Shown in pieces: positions 15,081-23,751 of a stretch of 64,000 nucleotides of DNA. The DNA lies in the NCBI RefSeq assembly GCF_033446605.1, contig NZ_JAWQUO010000003.1, forward strand, positions 135,341-199,340. Reading direction: 5' to 3'. Under the pieces are notes generated by a model. It was not told the DNA's origin and ran no database searches. It saw nothing but the letters and a program-made list of their open reading frames with translations. Each line of letters starts with the position of its first letter. The first letter of the stretch is position 1. The translations under genes and the position numbers were made by a program. This stretch comes from Iodobacter sp025352645. GTDB taxonomy: Bacteria; Pseudomonadota; Gammaproteobacteria; Burkholderiales; Chitinibacteraceae.

Positions 15081-15209
15081 CCCAAATCTTGAACCACGGA
15101 GGAAAAGGAGGGTAAAGCAAGAGTGTGATAAATATCAGCCACGCTTAGTTTGCAGGTTTTCTCCGTGTAGCTCCGCGTTCTCTGTGTCCTCCGTGGTTCA
15201 AGATCTGGG
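15081..15209. repeat. inverted-repeat element between permease and ATPase genes
   Basis: The 23 bases at 15081-15103 (containing TTGAACCACGGAGGA) recur inverted at 15187-15209 with one mismatch. The interior carries degenerate CTCCGTG...CTCTGTGTCC units. The CCACGGAGGACACAGAG type is widespread in bacterial intergenic DNA (from memory). It lies between co-functional genes without destroying either. Confidence 0.7.
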
Positions 15210-15259
15210 CTTTCAGTCTAAGTATCTGGAAGTCGCGTGGGTACAATATCGTGCCCGCT

Positions 15260-16150
15260 TTACTGCATCATATCCACAAAAATGGTTTCCAGATCGGCTT
15301 TGCCGACTTCGATATCTCTGAGCTGCACGGCGTTATTTCTAAGCTCGCTTAAGATGGCTTCAAGGTCTGTGCAATCTGCTAGTTTTAGCTCAAAGCCGCT
15401 GTCTCTTTCGCAAATCAGCAAGGGGGCTAAGGACGCGGGCAGTACGGCAGGCTTAATCTTGATGAACAATTCACGCGCAGCGCCACGGCTCATTAGCGTG
15501 TCTTTGTCTTCTAGTGAAATGAGTTCACCTTTTTTGAGCATGGCGATGCGATTGCACAGTGTTTCGGCTTCTTCTAAATAATGCGTAGTCAGCACAATGG
15601 TGTGGCCGTCTTTATTGAGGCGGCGGATAAAATCCCAGAGTGTTTTACGCAGCTCAACGTCAACGCCTGCCGTTGGCTCGTCTAATACAATCACTGGTGG
15701 ACGATGCACTAAGGCCTGCGCCACCATCACTCGGCGCTTCATACCACCAGAGAGCGCACGCATATTGCTGTTGGCTTTATCGGTAAGGCCTAAATGGTGG
15801 AGGATCTCATCAATCCAAGCATGATTATTTCTGAGACCAAAATAGCCAGACTGAAACGTCAGTGTTTCACGCACGGTAAAAAAGGGATCGAATACCAACT
15901 CTTGCGGCACAATTCCGACGGCGCGGCGTGCTTCGCGGTAGTCTTTTTGTACATCAAAGCCCATCACCGAGATCTGCCCCGATGTTGGGCGGGAAAGCCC
16001 TGCTAGAGCAGAGATCAGTGTGGTTTTGCCTGCACCATTAGGGCCGAGTAGCGCAAAAAAATCACCCTGCTCTACCGTGAAACTCACCCCTTTTAAGGCG
16101 TGGAAATCACCGTATTGCTTGGCTACGGCATCAAAAACGATAGCGCTCAA
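15260..16150 (-). CDS. ABC transporter ATP-binding protein (YadG-like)
   Basis: A 296-residue ABC ATPase: Walker A GPNGAGKTTL, signature LSGGMKRRVMVAQAL, Walker B VIVLDEPTAGVD, H-loop TTHYLEEAE. The C-terminal 80 residues are the extension usual in DrrA/YadG-type exporters. Its ATG overlaps the mlaA stop (ATGA), so it is co-translated with mlaA. It should drive the permease encoded downstream. Close linkage to mla genes hints at envelope lipid or glycan export, but the substrate is unknown. Confidence 0.92.
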   Translation of the reverse strand: MSAIVFDAVAKQYGDFHALKGVSFTVEQGDFFALLGPNGAGKTTLISALAGLSRPTSGQISVMGFDVQKDYREARRAVGIVPQELVFDPFFTVRETLTFQSGYFGLRNNHAWIDEILHHLGLTDKANSNMRALSGGMKRRVMVAQALVHRPPVIVLDEPTAGVDVELRKTLWDFIRRLNKDGHTIVLTTHYLEEAETLCNRIAMLKKGELISLEDKDTLMSRGAARELFIKIKPAVLPASLAPLLICERDSGFELKLADCTDLEAILSELRNNAVQLRDIEVGKADLETIFVDMMQ

Positions 16151-16938
16151 GGAGCTACTCCAACTGCGGCACTGGCTGGTGCGCTGGCTGGTGCACTTGC
16201 ATTGGGTGCTTTAGCTGCATCCATAGCATCCAACTCTGCATCCGTTGGGCCTAATTGCAGTGGTTGAGGTGGCGCGCCATCCCATACACGGTAATAACGC
16301 CGCTGTAGGTAGGAGTCACGCAAAAAAGCATATGGATCTGCTTGGGCATCGATCATTGGATCTAAAGGCAGCAGTTGGCGGCGTTGTTCTACGCCCCAAG
16401 CGCCATAGCGGGCAATTTGTGTGCCAAAGTCTTGCGTGCCATTCCAAATATCTAAAGGATCGGCAAAGAGGCGTACAGCAAGGTCACTGCTATCGCGCAG
16501 GGTGGTTGGGCCACGTAGTGGGATCATTAAATAAAGGCCGGAACCCATTCCCCAGCTACCTAAGGCTTGGCCGATATCTTCATCGCTTTTTTTCAGCCCC
16601 ATATCACTGGCCCAATCGACTAAGCCAAACATGCCCAAGGTGCTGTTGATGGCGACTCGGCCTAAGCTATGACCAGCCTCAGAGCCTTTTCCTTGTAATA
16701 AAGCACCAAAGGAGGCGAAAAAGTCATCAATATTGGCGAAGAAATTGCTCGCGCCTTGTTTGATAGGGCCTGGTGAATATTTCTCGTGTGCTTCAGCAGC
16801 AGGTTTGAGAACCGCTTTATCAACCGCATTATTGAAGGCGAAAATGCCACGATTGACCGGCTCGATAGGATCGTAGTTATTCTGTGGCGTCGCACATGCG
16901 CCAAGTAAGAGAGCAAATAGGGGGAGAAGGCGGCGCAT
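16147..16938 (-). CDS. mlaA: MlaA/VacJ outer-membrane lipoprotein
   Basis: A 263-residue lipoprotein: signal peptide with lipobox LLGAC (Cys at about 15), then the MlaA core (DPIEPVNRGIFAFNNAVD, GQALGSWGMGSGLYLMIPLRGPTTLRD). MlaA sits in the outer membrane with porins and removes misplaced phospholipids from the outer leaflet, passing them to MlaC. The C-terminal tail is Ala/Pro/Ser-rich. It lies 186 bases downstream of mlaB, unlike E. coli where mlaA is unlinked, but linkage is common in betaproteobacteria. Confidence 0.95.
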   Translation of the reverse strand: MRRLLPLFALLLGACATPQNNYDPIEPVNRGIFAFNNAVDKAVLKPAAEAHEKYSPGPIKQGASNFFANIDDFFASFGALLQGKGSEAGHSLGRVAINSTLGMFGLVDWASDMGLKKSDEDIGQALGSWGMGSGLYLMIPLRGPTTLRDSSDLAVRLFADPLDIWNGTQDFGTQIARYGAWGVEQRRQLLPLDPMIDAQADPYAFLRDSYLQRRYYRVWDGAPPQPLQLGPTDAELDAMDAAKAPNASAPASAPASAAVGVAP

Positions 16939-17124
16939 GTGTGTGTTTATTCAGTGATTAAGGTCGATATTCTAGGCTGATTTGGCCTGTTGCGGGCCGA
17001 TAAATTATTATCTGCCCGCTGGATAAGCAGAACACAGCACTGCCCACAAAATATCGACCATTATTGCTAGCCGTTTTTTGCTGCACAGGCTGAATCCGGC
17101 GTATTACTCTGTGGTTTAAGACTG

Positions 17125-17391
17125 CTATTTCAAGGGCAGTATTGTGCTTACACCATAGAGGCGAATCAGCCCAGCTAGGCCTTCAGTCAGCTCTGAGAAG
17201 CATAGCTCGGCCCCCTGCTTACGTGCATTACGCAGCCAGTGCAGTAGTACCGCCACTGCGGAGGAATCTGCTGCACTTATTTGGCTAAGATTTACTTCCA
17301 GTAGCTCGCCTTGGCTGAGCGTTGGCAAGGTGGTCAGCTGTGCTGCGGCCGTGTCTAAAGTGAGCTTGCCACTGGCTTGAAACACTTTCAT
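17125..17391 (-). CDS. mlaB: STAS-domain protein MlaB
   Basis: An 88-residue STAS-domain protein with the DSSAVAVLLHWLRNARKQG motif around the conserved Ser. MlaB binds the MlaF ATPase and is needed for MlaFEDB stability and activity at the inner membrane. Its start overlaps the mlaC stop by four bases (ATGA). Length and position are typical. Confidence 0.92.
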   Translation of the reverse strand: MKVFQASGKLTLDTAAAQLTTLPTLSQGELLEVNLSQISAADSSAVAVLLHWLRNARKQGAELCFSELTEGLAGLIRLYGVSTILPLK

Positions 17392-17990
17392 TTACTTGCG
17401 CTACGCTGTGCGTTATTGCGATCAGAGAGCTGCTTGATTAAGCCATCAATGCCGTCTTTGCGGATGATCGTATTAAATTGATTACGGTTGTTATTGATAA
17501 AGCTAATGCCATCTACGGCAATATCGTAGGTTTTCCAGCCAGCATCGGTTTTTTCAAAGCTAAAATCGAGTGGGATCGGTTTTTGCCCTGGTAGGCTAAC
17601 TTCGGTACGCACGGCCATTTCGCTTGCATCGTTGCCTGGGCGAGTGCCTTTTACATCCACTTGAGCATTTTTATAAATAGAAAGTGCGGATAGGTAAGTG
17701 CGCACTAGCATGGTTCTAAATTCGCGGGTTAAGGCTTGCTGCTGCTCTGGTGTGGCTGTTTTCCAGTAACGGCCAACGGCCAGCATGGTCATACGATTGT
17801 AATCGGCCAAAGGGGCAACGCGTGCATCAACAAGATCGCGTGCTTTAAGGGGCTCTTTATCATTTTTTTTAATGATATCAAGCACATCGCGGCTCACATT
17901 TTTAACGATGACTTCAGGTGCTTCAATTGCTGCAGCTAAGCTACAGGTGGCGATAAAACCCATTGAGAGGGCAAGGATCCATTTTTTCAT
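17388..17990 (-). CDS. mlaC: periplasmic phospholipid-binding protein MlaC
   Basis: A 200-residue MlaC with an N-terminal signal peptide (MKKWILALSMGFIATCSLAAA). The NTF2-like fold shuttles phospholipids between MlaA and MlaFEDB. Motifs such as YNRMTMLAVGRYW and TYDIAVDGISFINNNRNQF match the family. Its ATG shares one base with the mlaD stop (TAATG). Confidence 0.95.
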   Translation of the reverse strand: MKKWILALSMGFIATCSLAAAIEAPEVIVKNVSRDVLDIIKKNDKEPLKARDLVDARVAPLADYNRMTMLAVGRYWKTATPEQQQALTREFRTMLVRTYLSALSIYKNAQVDVKGTRPGNDASEMAVRTEVSLPGQKPIPLDFSFEKTDAGWKTYDIAVDGISFINNNRNQFNTIIRKDGIDGLIKQLSDRNNAQRSASK

Positions 17991-18472
17991 TATTTTTGCT
18001 CCGATTTTTGTTCACCAGCGGTTTCTGCTTTGTTAAACAGTACACGACTAATTAATTGCTCCAGCACGATCGCTGAAGAGGTAATGGTAAAGCTGTTGCC
18101 ATCGGCAAGCATTTTGCTATCTGCACCCGAGGTCACACCAATATATTGCTCACCCAAGAGGCCAGAGGTCAGGATTTCTGCTGAAGCATCTTTACTAAAA
18201 TGATAGCGGCTATCCATATCTAGCTTCACCCTTGCGACGTAACGCTCTGTATCTAGAGTGATACTACTCACACGGCCTACTAAAACCCCGGCACTTTTCA
18301 CTGGCGCACGCACTTTCAGGCCACCCACATTTTCAAAATTTGCAATTAGCTCATAGCTATTCGATGCCGGCAGTGTGGTTTGGCTGCTGACACGTAAAGA
18401 TAAAAACAGTAAGGCGGCAATGCCTGCAGCGGCAAATAGGCCTACCCAAAAATCAATCATGCCTCGTTTCAT
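17990..18472 (-). CDS. mlaD: MCE-domain protein MlaD
   Basis: A 160-residue protein with one N-terminal membrane helix (about 7-28), then a single MCE domain with GGLKVRAPVKSAGVLVGRV and GLLGEQYIGV. MlaD hexamers form the periplasmic lipid channel of the MlaFEDB complex. It lies 70 bases after mlaE. Confidence 0.95.
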   Translation of the reverse strand: MKRGMIDFWVGLFAAAGIAALLFLSLRVSSQTTLPASNSYELIANFENVGGLKVRAPVKSAGVLVGRVSSITLDTERYVARVKLDMDSRYHFSKDASAEILTSGLLGEQYIGVTSGADSKMLADGNSFTITSSAIVLEQLISRVLFNKAETAGEQKSEQK

Positions 18473-18542
18473 TCTTTAAAAACCCCTTAATCTGACACGT
18501 AACGACAACTGACACATCATGAAAAAACCTAAGCTTGCTGCT

Positions 18543-19337
18543 TTAGATGCCTCTAAACATAAAGGCCGTGAGTACAAAATCCAGTGCCAGAATCACCAGC
18601 GAGCTTGTCACCACGGTACGGGTGGTGGCTCCTGATACGCCTTCGGCGGTGGGCGGTGCGTCGTAGCCTTCAAAAACGGCGATCAGTGAGATGGCAACAC
18701 CAAACACCACACTCTTTATCACGCCATTGATGACGTCTTGACGAAAATCAACGGCGCTTTGCATTTGCGACCAAAAAGCGCCTTCATCTAAGCCCAGCAG
18801 TTTTACGCCGACTAAATAACCACCAAAAATCCCCATCGCGCTAAACATAGCCGCCAGTAGCGGCATAGAAATTACGCCACCCCAAAAGCGCGGAGCAACG
18901 ACACGGGCAATTGGGTTAACCGCCATCATTTCCATGGCGGCTAATTGCTCGGTGGCTTTCATTAGGCCGATTTCTGCGGTAATGGCAGAACCTGCTCGGC
19001 TGGCAAACAGTAAGGCTCCAACCACGGGGCCAAGCTCACGAACTAAGGACAGTGCAACTAAAATACCTAAGGATTCGGTAGCACCAAAGCGCTGCAGCGT
19101 GTCGTAGCCTTGCAGGGCTAACACCATGCCAACAAATAAGCCCGATACCCCAATAATCAATACCGACAGCACACCTGCAAACCAAATTTCACGCATTGTA
19201 AGCTGAAAGCGGATCAGCGAGGTAGGAGAATGACGCAGAATAGCCAGCATAAAGCGGCAGGCAAAGCCCAGTTTGATGATGACGTTGCTAAATGGTCGGC
19301 CTAATGCTGAAAGGGCTTTAAATAAAAAATTAGGCAA
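18543..19337 (-). CDS. mlaE: phospholipid ABC permease MlaE
   Basis: Inner-membrane permease of the Mla lipid transporter, about 264 residues. Conserved FVGMVLALQGYDTLQRFG, LVRELGPVVGALLFASRAGSAITAEIG and the TTRTVV.SS..ILALDF C-terminus are all present. A TTG at 19337 with GGAG seven bases before it gives the usual family length and overlaps the mlaF stop by 8 bases. An in-frame ATG at 19367 would overlap mlaF by 38 bases and has no ribosome site, so I prefer the TTG. Confidence 0.93.
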   Translation of the reverse strand: MPNFLFKALSALGRPFSNVIIKLGFACRFMLAILRHSPTSLIRFQLTMREIWFAGVLSVLIIGVSGLFVGMVLALQGYDTLQRFGATESLGILVALSLVRELGPVVGALLFASRAGSAITAEIGLMKATEQLAAMEMMAVNPIARVVAPRFWGGVISMPLLAAMFSAMGIFGGYLVGVKLLGLDEGAFWSQMQSAVDFRQDVINGVIKSVVFGVAISLIAVFEGYDAPPTAEGVSGATTRTVVTSSLVILALDFVLTAFMFRGI

Positions 19338-20133
19338 GGCGCGGCTCCAGACCAAGATCCGTAGCATAAGGCACGGCGGGTTTGTGGAAAGGCACAGGGC
19401 CGTCGGTTTCACCATTAATAAACTGTTTTACAAAGGGGTGAGTTGAGGCGCGAACCTGCTCTGGCGTGCCTTCTGCCACAATTTTGCCGTCGGCTAAAAA
19501 GTAGACATAGTCGACAATCGAAAGCGATTCTTCTACATCGTGGGTCACAATCACCGATGCCGTGCCCAGTGCATCGTTTAAATCTCGAATAAGTTTGCCG
19601 ATTGTGGCCAATGAGATTGGGTCTAGCCCTGTAAATGGCTCGTCGTACAGCATCACCGCAGGGTCTAGCGCAATGGCGCGGGCTAGCGCCACGCGGCGTG
19701 CCATCCCACCGGATAATTCGGAGGGCATCTGCTCGCTGACACCACGCAGGCCAACCGCGTTTAGCTTCATCAGCACTAAATCGTGGATCATCGTTTCGGG
19801 CAGATTGCTGCGTTCTCTCAGTGGAAAGGCCACATTATCGAAGACGGATAAATCGGTAAATAAAGCGCCAAATTGAAACAACAAGCCAAGCTTTTCGCGC
19901 ATCTTGTAGAGGCGAGCTTCATTCATACTGCCAACATCGTCACCCGCAACATTGAGCTTGCCAAGGTCTGGACGAATTTGCCCGCCAATGAGTTTGAGGA
20001 GCGTGGTTTTGCCTGAGCCAGATCCACCCATAATGGCGACCACTTGCCCACGCTTAATGCTAAGGGATACGTCGGTGAGCACCGCCCGTTCGCCGTAGGC
20101 AAAGCTTACATTCTCAAATTGCACCAGAGGCAT
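19330..20133 (-). CDS. mlaF: phospholipid ABC transporter ATPase MlaF
   Basis: A 267-residue ATPase with Walker A GGSGSGKTTLL, signature LSGGMARRVALARA, Walker B VMLYDEPFTGLD and H-loop VTHDVEE. First gene of the mlaFEDCB operon. ATG at 20133 begins MPLVQFENVSFAYG, the normal family start. AGGAG lies about 11 bases upstream, slightly far, and an in-frame ATG at 20154 is an alternative. Confidence 0.95.
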   Translation of the reverse strand: MPLVQFENVSFAYGERAVLTDVSLSIKRGQVVAIMGGSGSGKTTLLKLIGGQIRPDLGKLNVAGDDVGSMNEARLYKMREKLGLLFQFGALFTDLSVFDNVAFPLRERSNLPETMIHDLVLMKLNAVGLRGVSEQMPSELSGGMARRVALARAIALDPAVMLYDEPFTGLDPISLATIGKLIRDLNDALGTASVIVTHDVEESLSIVDYVYFLADGKIVAEGTPEQVRASTHPFVKQFINGETDGPVPFHKPAVPYATDLGLEPRLA

Positions 20134-20519
20134 TTCGCAAGATACTCCTGACATAAAGAGCGCTATTGTAGGTTGCTCTGTCTTAATCAGATAGATGAAC
20201 TTTGTATGAAATGGTACGGAATTATTGCCATGCAGCAAAGGTAGTAATAGGTGGGAGTTGATAATTTGCTGTGATGACAAGCTTGTAGCGGTTCTTTATT
20301 GCATTTGCTTCTAATGTTTTTAGCTAAAAAGTGCGTATAAAAAAGCCCTAAATACAACACTTAAATTTGGCTCGTTTGCTATCGCTGCAATATCTAGCAC
20401 TTAGCTTGCGGTCTGCTTTATTTGGGCAATACTGTCTGCACCCTGCCAGTTCACTGTTTGTTTTAAGCAATTCGCGTACTAGTATGAAAGCCAGTGTTCA
20501 TATTCTGGCAGGATTACTT
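20134..20519. other. divergent promoter region between mlaF and mshM
   Basis: About 390 bases between two divergent operons. No ORF is convincing, because upstream extensions of both genes lack ribosome sites. AT-rich around 20290-20370 (TTTTTAGC, TATAAAAAA), where promoters are likely, but I cannot place -35/-10 pairs with confidence. Confidence 0.4.
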
Positions 20520-21836
20520 ATGTACTTAGAGCACTTTGGCTTAAATGAACCCCCTTTTAGAATTACACCGCACCCAGAGTTTTTCTTTGCGGGTGCTGAG
20601 CGTGGCGCAACTCTAGACGCGCTTATTTATGCCGTACTGGCAGGGGAAGGTTTAGTCAAAGTGGTAGGTGAGGTGGGTAGTGGTAAAACGATGCTATGTC
20701 GCGTTTTAGTTGAGCGCTTACCTGCCAATATTGATAGTGTTTACATCGCTAATCCGGCCATGAAACCGGATGAGTTGATGTTGATGATTGCAGATGATCT
20801 AGGTTTGGCCAGCGATGCAACGCATACCAGCGCTAAAGTCAGAGATTTGCAAGCCGCCTTACTAGAGCGCTTTGCCGCTGGGCGGCAAGTGGTGATTTTG
20901 ATTGATGAAGCACACGCTATGCCAACTGCCAGTTTAGAGGCGGTTAGGCTGCTGTCTAATTTAGATCATGGCCATCATAAATTATTGCAAATTGTATTAT
21001 TTGGCCAGCCAGAATTAGATAGCCGTTTAGCGCAGCAAGATTTACGTCAATTACGCGAACGCGTGACCCATGCTTTTCAGCTTGCGCCATTAAAAAGTGA
21101 TGATATTGAAGCCTATATAGAGTTTAGGATGCGGGCTGCGGGCTATCGTGGGCCTGAGCTATTTCAAACTCAGGCGCTTAAGCAAATTTATATTGAATCA
21201 GAAGGTTTAACTCGGCGAATTAATATTTTGGCAGACAAATCGTTAATGGCCGCATTTAGCCGTGGCGAGCATTTAGTGAATGCGCAGCATGTAAAAGCTG
21301 CAATTAAAGACAGTGGTTTTAAATCGCTTAAAAAAAGGCCCATGATGGCGTGGGTGCTCTTTATGGGCGTATTAGCCGGGGGAGTTGGGGCGAGTTTAAT
21401 TCAGCAGCCAAATATAAAAATGGCCTCCGCTCCACTGGCAGCCCCAGCGCCTTTGCAATCAGCTAGCTCGGCTGAAGTGTTTATACCTAGTATTAAATTA
21501 ACAGAGCTATTAAAAAATAAAATAGCTCAATCAAGGTACAAATTTAATCATGCAGAGGCAAATCATATTGCCATCATGCTATTAGTGACTGATCGTGAGC
21601 ATAGCGAAGATTTAGAAAAATACTTTATGCAAATTAGCCAGTTACTGCCAAAAGATCAATTGCTTATTTATCCGGCAGAAATACGCGGTAAGAAAGGTTG
21701 GGGTTTAGTCTATGGTTTATTTACAGATAAAGCTAGTGCACAAGTAGCCATGCTAGCTTTACCAGATCGATTAAAGAAAAATAAACCCATTTTGCGTACC
21801 GTAGCAGGAATGCGTGATGAATTGTGGAATTTATAG
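20520..21836 (+). CDS. mshM: MSHA biogenesis ATPase MshM (ExeA-like)
   Basis: A 438-residue AAA ATPase of the ExeA/MshM type: MYLEHFGLNEPPFRITPHPEFFF start, Walker A GEVGSGKTML (about residue 52), Walker B VVILIDEAH, then a winged region. A single membrane helix lies near residue 285 (MMAWVLFMGVLAGGVGA). The C-terminal 90 residues resemble a SPOR-type peptidoglycan-binding fold (KKGWGLVYGLFTDKASA). This suggests a role in placing the secretin in the cell wall, as for ExeAB. The ATG at 20520 has AGGA eight bases before it; a longer reading lacks a site. First gene of the pilus operon. Confidence 0.85.
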   Translation: MYLEHFGLNEPPFRITPHPEFFFAGAERGATLDALIYAVLAGEGLVKVVGEVGSGKTMLCRVLVERLPANIDSVYIANPAMKPDELMLMIADDLGLASDATHTSAKVRDLQAALLERFAAGRQVVILIDEAHAMPTASLEAVRLLSNLDHGHHKLLQIVLFGQPELDSRLAQQDLRQLRERVTHAFQLAPLKSDDIEAYIEFRMRAAGYRGPELFQTQALKQIYIESEGLTRRINILADKSLMAAFSRGEHLVNAQHVKAAIKDSGFKSLKKRPMMAWVLFMGVLAGGVGASLIQQPNIKMASAPLAAPAPLQSASSAEVFIPSIKLTELLKNKIAQSRYKFNHAEANHIAIMLLVTDREHSEDLEKYFMQISQLLPKDQLLIYPAEIRGKKGWGLVYGLFTDKASAQVAMLALPDRLKKNKPILRTVAGMRDELWNL

Positions 21837-21900
21837 CTTAAGCTTTGCAGATTAATTATCTGCTTTATTTGATCTGTGGTATTTGCATGAGTACTCATCA

Positions 21901-23751
21901 ATGCGGTGGCAAATTCTTATTCTGCTGTTATTACTTAGTGCATGCGCTAATCAAACGGGCTTGCAAGTTGAAAGCGGGCGGCATTTAGAATCAAAACCCG
22001 TAACCAGTAATATACCTAAACCAATATCAGGTACGCCTATTTTAGCTAAGCCACAAGCTGTAGCTAAGACGGCTACTTATAGTGTGGTGGTACACAATGT
22101 GCCGGTGGCTGAAATACTATTTGCCTTAGGGCGCGATGCTAAAATTAATGTAGATGTGCATTCAGGGGTCAGCGGCAATGTAACCTTGAATGCTATTAAT
22201 CAAACGCTGCCGCAAATTTTAGAGCGAATGAGCCGGCAAGTGGATTTGCGCTGGGAGTTAGAAAATGGTGTTTTGATTATTACTCCAGATATCCCTTACT
22301 TTAAAATATATAAGATGAATTATTTTAATTTATCTAGAAATGTAAAATCTAATGTTACCTTGGCTAATTCGGTAAGTAGTGGGAGCAGTGGTTCTGGTTC
22401 TGGTAATAGCTCAAGCACGCAAATTGATATGGTGGCCGAGCATCAATTGTGGAAGCAAATAGAGGCAAATTTAAAAGATCTTTTAAATGTGGCAAAAAAT
22501 GATGCACAGTCTAATGGATCACAGCTTGGAAGTATTGTGCAGGAGAAAAGTGCGATCGCCGTAAAAACCAATAGCTCTGCGGATAAAAAAGAAGTGGTGC
22601 AAACGGCCGCAGAAGCAGCAAAAGCCGCCAAAGACGTTGCGCAGACAAATAAAATAAACGCAGAAACAGAAAAATTAAAAGCAGGTGAATCACAGCCCAT
22701 CAATAAAATTACTAGCCCTGTGGTCATTAATAATAGTCGCCTTGTGATTATGAATCCAGAAACAGGAATTATCACCATAAAGGCCAGCCAAGCTGAGCAT
22801 GTAAAAGTAGCCGAATATTTAAGCGCTATTCAGGGAGGCGCATTGCGGCAGGTTTTGATTGAGGCAACAATTGTAGAGGTATTGCTTTCTGACCAATATC
22901 AAGCCGGTGTGGATTGGAGCCGAATTGGCACCACTGAAAATCAATTGAATTTCACTCAATCTAATGTTGCTAGTAATATGGCTACGCCACCCTTTAGTCT
23001 CTTGAGTTACGCTAAAACAGGGGGGGTATTTAATGGCACGTTTAATTTTACTATAAAGATGTTAGAGCAATTTGGTCGTACCCGCGTGTTATCTAGCCCT
23101 AAAATAATGGCGCTGAATAATCAAACGGCGGTGATGAAGGTAGTAGAAGAACAGGTTTATTTTACAATTAAAGTAACGCCACCTGTGATTACCGATGGCA
23201 AACCAACCACTCAAGCTACCTATGACAGCGAATTACACACCGTGCCGATTGGCTTGGTGATGCAGGTTACGCCGCAAATATCTGAAGACGGCCAAATTGC
23301 CTTAAATGTGAGGCCAACTATTACTAATATTAATTCTTTTGTGGAAGACCCTGCGGTTGCTATTTTGGCCGCCAGTAGCTCATCGCCAATTAAAAGCTTA
23401 GTACCTATTTTGCAAGTCAGAGAATTTGATTCAACATTAAAAGTGGCCAGTGGGCAGGTGGCTATTTTAGGTGGATTAATTCAAGACTCTTTAAATAATG
23501 ATAGACAGGGATTGCCAGGTGTTTCGCGTTTGCCCTATATAGGCGATTTATTTAGCTATCGGAACGATAAAGTTAAAAAAATTGAATTGGTGATATTTCT
23601 GCGGCCAGTTTTAATTAAAGATGCCAGCACGCAGGGTGATTTAAAAGATTATCAGCAGTTTTTGCCTAATGATCAATTTTTTAAAGGCAGTATGGATCAT
23701 GATTTATCGGCATTTCAGTCGGGCAGTACGCCGTTAGAGTCATTGCCATGA
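21901..23751 (+). CDS. mshL: MSHA secretin MshL
   Basis: A 616-residue outer-membrane secretin lipoprotein with lipobox LLSAC near residue 15. N-terminal STN/secretin N domains follow (about 60-120 and 260-310), separated by a Ser/Gly-rich insert (around 155-175) and an Ala/Lys-rich segment. The C-terminal secretin domain has VLSSPKIMALNNQ, QVTPQIS and VAILGGLIQD. It forms the pore for the pilus. The ATG at 21901 fits the signal peptide; a TTG 18 bases earlier also exists. Neither has a strong ribosome site. Confidence 0.92.
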   Translation: MRWQILILLLLLSACANQTGLQVESGRHLESKPVTSNIPKPISGTPILAKPQAVAKTATYSVVVHNVPVAEILFALGRDAKINVDVHSGVSGNVTLNAINQTLPQILERMSRQVDLRWELENGVLIITPDIPYFKIYKMNYFNLSRNVKSNVTLANSVSSGSSGSGSGNSSSTQIDMVAEHQLWKQIEANLKDLLNVAKNDAQSNGSQLGSIVQEKSAIAVKTNSSADKKEVVQTAAEAAKAAKDVAQTNKINAETEKLKAGESQPINKITSPVVINNSRLVIMNPETGIITIKASQAEHVKVAEYLSAIQGGALRQVLIEATIVEVLLSDQYQAGVDWSRIGTTENQLNFTQSNVASNMATPPFSLLSYAKTGGVFNGTFNFTIKMLEQFGRTRVLSSPKIMALNNQTAVMKVVEEQVYFTIKVTPPVITDGKPTTQATYDSELHTVPIGLVMQVTPQISEDGQIALNVRPTITNINSFVEDPAVAILAASSSSPIKSLVPILQVREFDSTLKVASGQVAILGGLIQDSLNNDRQGLPGVSRLPYIGDLFSYRNDKVKKIELVIFLRPVLIKDASTQGDLKDYQQFLPNDQFFKGSMDHDLSAFQSGSTPLESLP

